Source of the DNA: Entrophospora sp. SA101
Taxonomy: Eukaryota > Glomeromycota > Glomeromycetes > Entrophosporales > Entrophosporaceae
Reading direction: 5' to 3'
Assembly (NCBI GenBank): GCA_958430865.1
Contig: CAUDNR010001022.1
Span: forward strand, 1-21,030
Length of the DNA: 21,030 bases
The first letter of the stretch is position 1. Every line of letters starts with the position of its first letter. Below are positions 18,929 through 21,030 of the stretch, in pieces. The notes under the pieces are model-generated. The model saw nothing but the letters and a program-made list of their open reading frames with translations, ran no database searches and was not told the DNA's origin. The translations under genes and the position numbers were made by a program.

Positions 18929-19321
18929 TTATTATTTTTATTATATATACATCCTGATGAATGGGAAGGCCAATGTTGGAATTTTGTAGTTTGTGAAGAG
19001 ATTTTTACCTTTAGCATGCTATCTTTTTCAATTATTTTATAATCATTTAGATAGATTTATCTAACTAATCAATTAATTAATATAATCAAATAGTATAGAC
19101 TAACTCTGGTTAATTGAGGCTTTATTTATCATTAAAGAAAAAGAAAGAATAAATAAATCTACAACAATAATAATTTTGATTGGACATAGTACAACGTAAT
19201 AAGCTTTAAAATCAAGCTTTGATTCAACGAGATTAAAAATACAAATAATAATAAATATCGATAAATGAATGGGCTGAATAAATTCAATATAAAAAAACCT
19301 TCGCTCTTAACAATTCTATGA
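18929..19321. other. 5' flank of the DUF167 gene
   Basis: AT-rich, with no other gene seen. The promoter of the plus-strand DUF167 gene is expected here; I cannot point to a specific element. Confidence 0.5.
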
Positions 19322-19972
19322 ATGCGCGATGTCGATCGTTGTACGATAAGAAAAAATTTTTTAATAATAATGAAAATAATAATAATGTATTTTTCAAAAA
19401 AAATATTTACTAAATTAAATTACAGTAACTATTATTATTATAATATACGATTTAAAATGACAAAAAAATCCAATAAAGATTCACAACAAAAAACAGTAGA
19501 AAAAAATAATGATAACGAAACCAATAAAAGTCCAATTTCTTTACTTTCAGAGAAAACATATAAAATGAATCTTTTAATTAAACCTGGAGCGAAGGAATCA
19601 CGGGTTACAAACATTTCAGAAGTTCATGTTAGCTTACAGGTAAAATAAAACATAAACAAATGTATTTAGAATTTTATCATATAAATTTATGATCAATTAT
19701 AAGATCGCAGCACCACCAAGAGATGGAGAAGCAAATAAAGAAGTCATTTCATTTTTATCCGAGGTATAATTATAATTCTTTATTATTGGAAATATTTACT
19801 ATTACTTTTATATTATTTAATATACCCGTTATATATTTTTATAAAGATTTTAAGAATTCGTAAAAGCGATATAAGTTTAATATCTGGAATGAAATCTCGT
19901 GATAAAATTGTCAAATTAGAAGGCATAACTCACGATGAAATATTGAACTTATTAAAATCAAACATTCAATAA
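19322..19972 (+). CDS. DUF167 / UPF0235 (YggU-like) family protein, 3 exons
   Basis: A member of the small DUF167 family (bacterial YggU, human C15orf40), whose biochemical role is not settled. Exons 19322-19639, 19704-19763 and 19847-19972; introns of 64 and 83 nt (GTAAAA...AAG and GTATAA...AAAG), both phase 0, TAA stop. The family signature is clear across the junctions: LLIKPGAKESRVTNISE in exon 1, IAAPPRDGEANKEVISFLSE in exon 2, and ISLISGMKSRDKIVKLEG in exon 3. Starting at ATG 19322 gives 167 aa with a basic, hydrophobic, Tyr-rich leader (RKNFLIIMKIIIMYFSKK) that could be a mitochondrial presequence. Starting at ATG 19457 (MTKKSNKDSQ) gives 122 aa, close to the usual family length. I keep the longer form because it begins at the first ATG, but the start is uncertain. 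Confidence 0.92.
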
Positions 19973-20547
19973 TTTGGAAATTAAAATTTTCATTTTTATT
20001 GAGAGTAAATTAATATATAATTATTCTTTCATGATTCGATCGATTTACCAAGCTATTGTGCAGTTTCTCTTCACTCTCATTGAGTATAAATGCGGCCCTT
20101 CCTCAAGCCAAAATCCCAAGTACATATTTAAAGAGACCCGAGTCATTGCTTTACTAGTACTCTTGCATGTCTAGCTTAAATAGTGCATTTTCATGTATTT
20201 TCCATAATTAAATTTATGAAGAATGAAGAATTTTTAATGAAATGGCTTTTACCCCAGTGGTTCTGTTAAGAGAGTTTGAAGAAAGATTAAAGATATACCC
20301 TCCTTGACATGGTTTCCGGGCAAGTTTCAACTTGGATATATATTTATTTATTTATTTATTTACTCTGAAAAGTTTACCGGCCTAATGAATTTTTAGCTAT
20401 GTTTGTCTAGGACGTTTGATGATGCAATGAACCGAGCACACCAAGATATTATTTTCAAAAATACAGCATATATCAAAGAAACAAATAAAATTTTATAAAG
20501 TTGGTTGATGATGGACTACAATAAAAACGGAGTTTACTGTGTATTCC

Positions 20548-20548
<1 letters not shown>
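19973..20548. other. Non-coding DNA after the DUF167 gene
   Basis: No gene supported. A patch of higher GC at about 20085-20170 has no usable frame on either strand. There is a (TATT)n run at 20340-20364. At 20532-20543, GTTTACTGTGTA, read on the minus strand as TACACAGTAAAC followed by TCCGTTTTTATTG, resembles a mariner-type end. Confidence 0.5.

Positions 20549-20587
<39 letters not shown>
20549..20587. repeat. (TG)n microsatellite
   Basis: About 19 uninterrupted TG units, starting five bases after the mariner-like motif at 20532-20543. Confidence 0.95.
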
Positions 20588-20588
<1 letters not shown>

Positions 20589-21030
20589 ATTATTAATAGG
20601 AAATTCGATGAAACCTTGACATTTCGGAATCTTACCAAAAAAATAAATTATGAAAGAATTTTTTTTTATAATTATTTAAATTAAATCGAAAAAATTATGT
20701 AACATCGGCACTTTGCGCAACAAATACTATTATAAAATTTCCAAATTCTTATAAAAACCTTTGTTTCAAAAAATATAATGAATGTCACAATTTTTTTTTT
20801 TTGTGGGGTAAAAATAAAAACAATTAATTAATATTAATTAATTAATTTTTTCTATTAAGAAGTTATATAAATAGTTTTTTTTCAAAAAAAAAATTGTATT
20901 TAAAGAGAGAGAGATGCGAAGGAATTTCAAAAAAAAAAAAAAAGACTTTTGAAAATTAATAATTTCATCTAATCAAATTAACAACATACATAATATAATA
21001 AATATCTTTATCCTAAACTAAAAAATTATC
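20588..21030. other. AT-rich non-coding DNA to the window end
   Basis: Homopolymer A and T runs and ATTAATTA-type simple sequence. No gene or element seen. Confidence 0.6.

Noticed and set aside
18767..19042. 91-aa plus-strand ORF with ATG
   Set aside because: Phe/Leu-rich composition, and the opposite strand gives a better protein-like terminal exon in the same DNA.
1..21030. CRISPR array, operon, tRNA or rRNA genes
   Set aside because: No regular repeat-spacer pattern, no tRNA B-box or cloverleaf noticed by eye, and all real genes are intron-rich eukaryotic genes.

Overview
The window looks like AT-rich nuclear DNA of a fungus. The best guess is an arbuscular mycorrhizal fungus of the Rhizophagus type. 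Reasons: very low GC intergenic DNA, genes cut by many 60-110 nt GT-AG introns with GTAAGT/GTATRN donors, a fungal-type PPS1 dual-specificity phosphatase, and many short repeats and decayed gene pieces. The genus is inference; a fungal nuclear genome is well supported. There is no operon, CRISPR array, rRNA or recognisable tRNA.

Layout, left to right. 1-1190 is non-coding, with a 10-bp tandem repeat near 490-625. 1192-2001 (+) is a three-exon gene relic with no visible start and two in-frame TGA codons. 2389-7269 (-) is a complete insulin-degrading-enzyme-type M16 metalloprotease with 19 exons (1086 aa), including a 12-nt micro-exon and an unusually long C-terminal insertion. One of its introns carries a small hairpin repeat, probably a MITE. 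7270-9130 is non-coding, with an inverted repeat and a mariner-like end. 9132-11587 holds an unassigned open frame, a small possible two-exon gene on the minus strand and two coding relics. 12399-14354 is a compact cluster: a 140-157 bp repeat present twice, an intact three-exon gene of unknown function (12880-13409), a textbook MITE with 11-bp TIRs and a 6-bp target duplication just after it, and two single-exon ORFs that face away from each other across the second repeat copy. 14953-17302 (-) is a complete PPS1-type phosphatase (4 exons, 691 aa) with two phosphatase-like modules and a 17-residue Asp run. 17303-19321 is mostly non-coding, with one possible terminal exon. 19322-19972 (+) is a three-exon DUF167 (UPF0235/YggU) protein. 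The rest is non-coding, with microsatellites.

The three recognised genes (IDE, PPS1, DUF167) are ordinary single housekeeping genes and do not form a pathway together. The unusual content is the decayed material between them. Several reading frames of 100 codons or more are open except for TGA or TAG codons at which a single C-to-T change from CGA or CAG would restore an open frame, which suggests methylation-linked decay. I found no convincing new multi-gene system. The strongest candidates for something undescribed are the 12.4-14.4 kb repeat/ORF cluster, the 13474-13626 MITE family, and the insertion in the IDE C-terminus.
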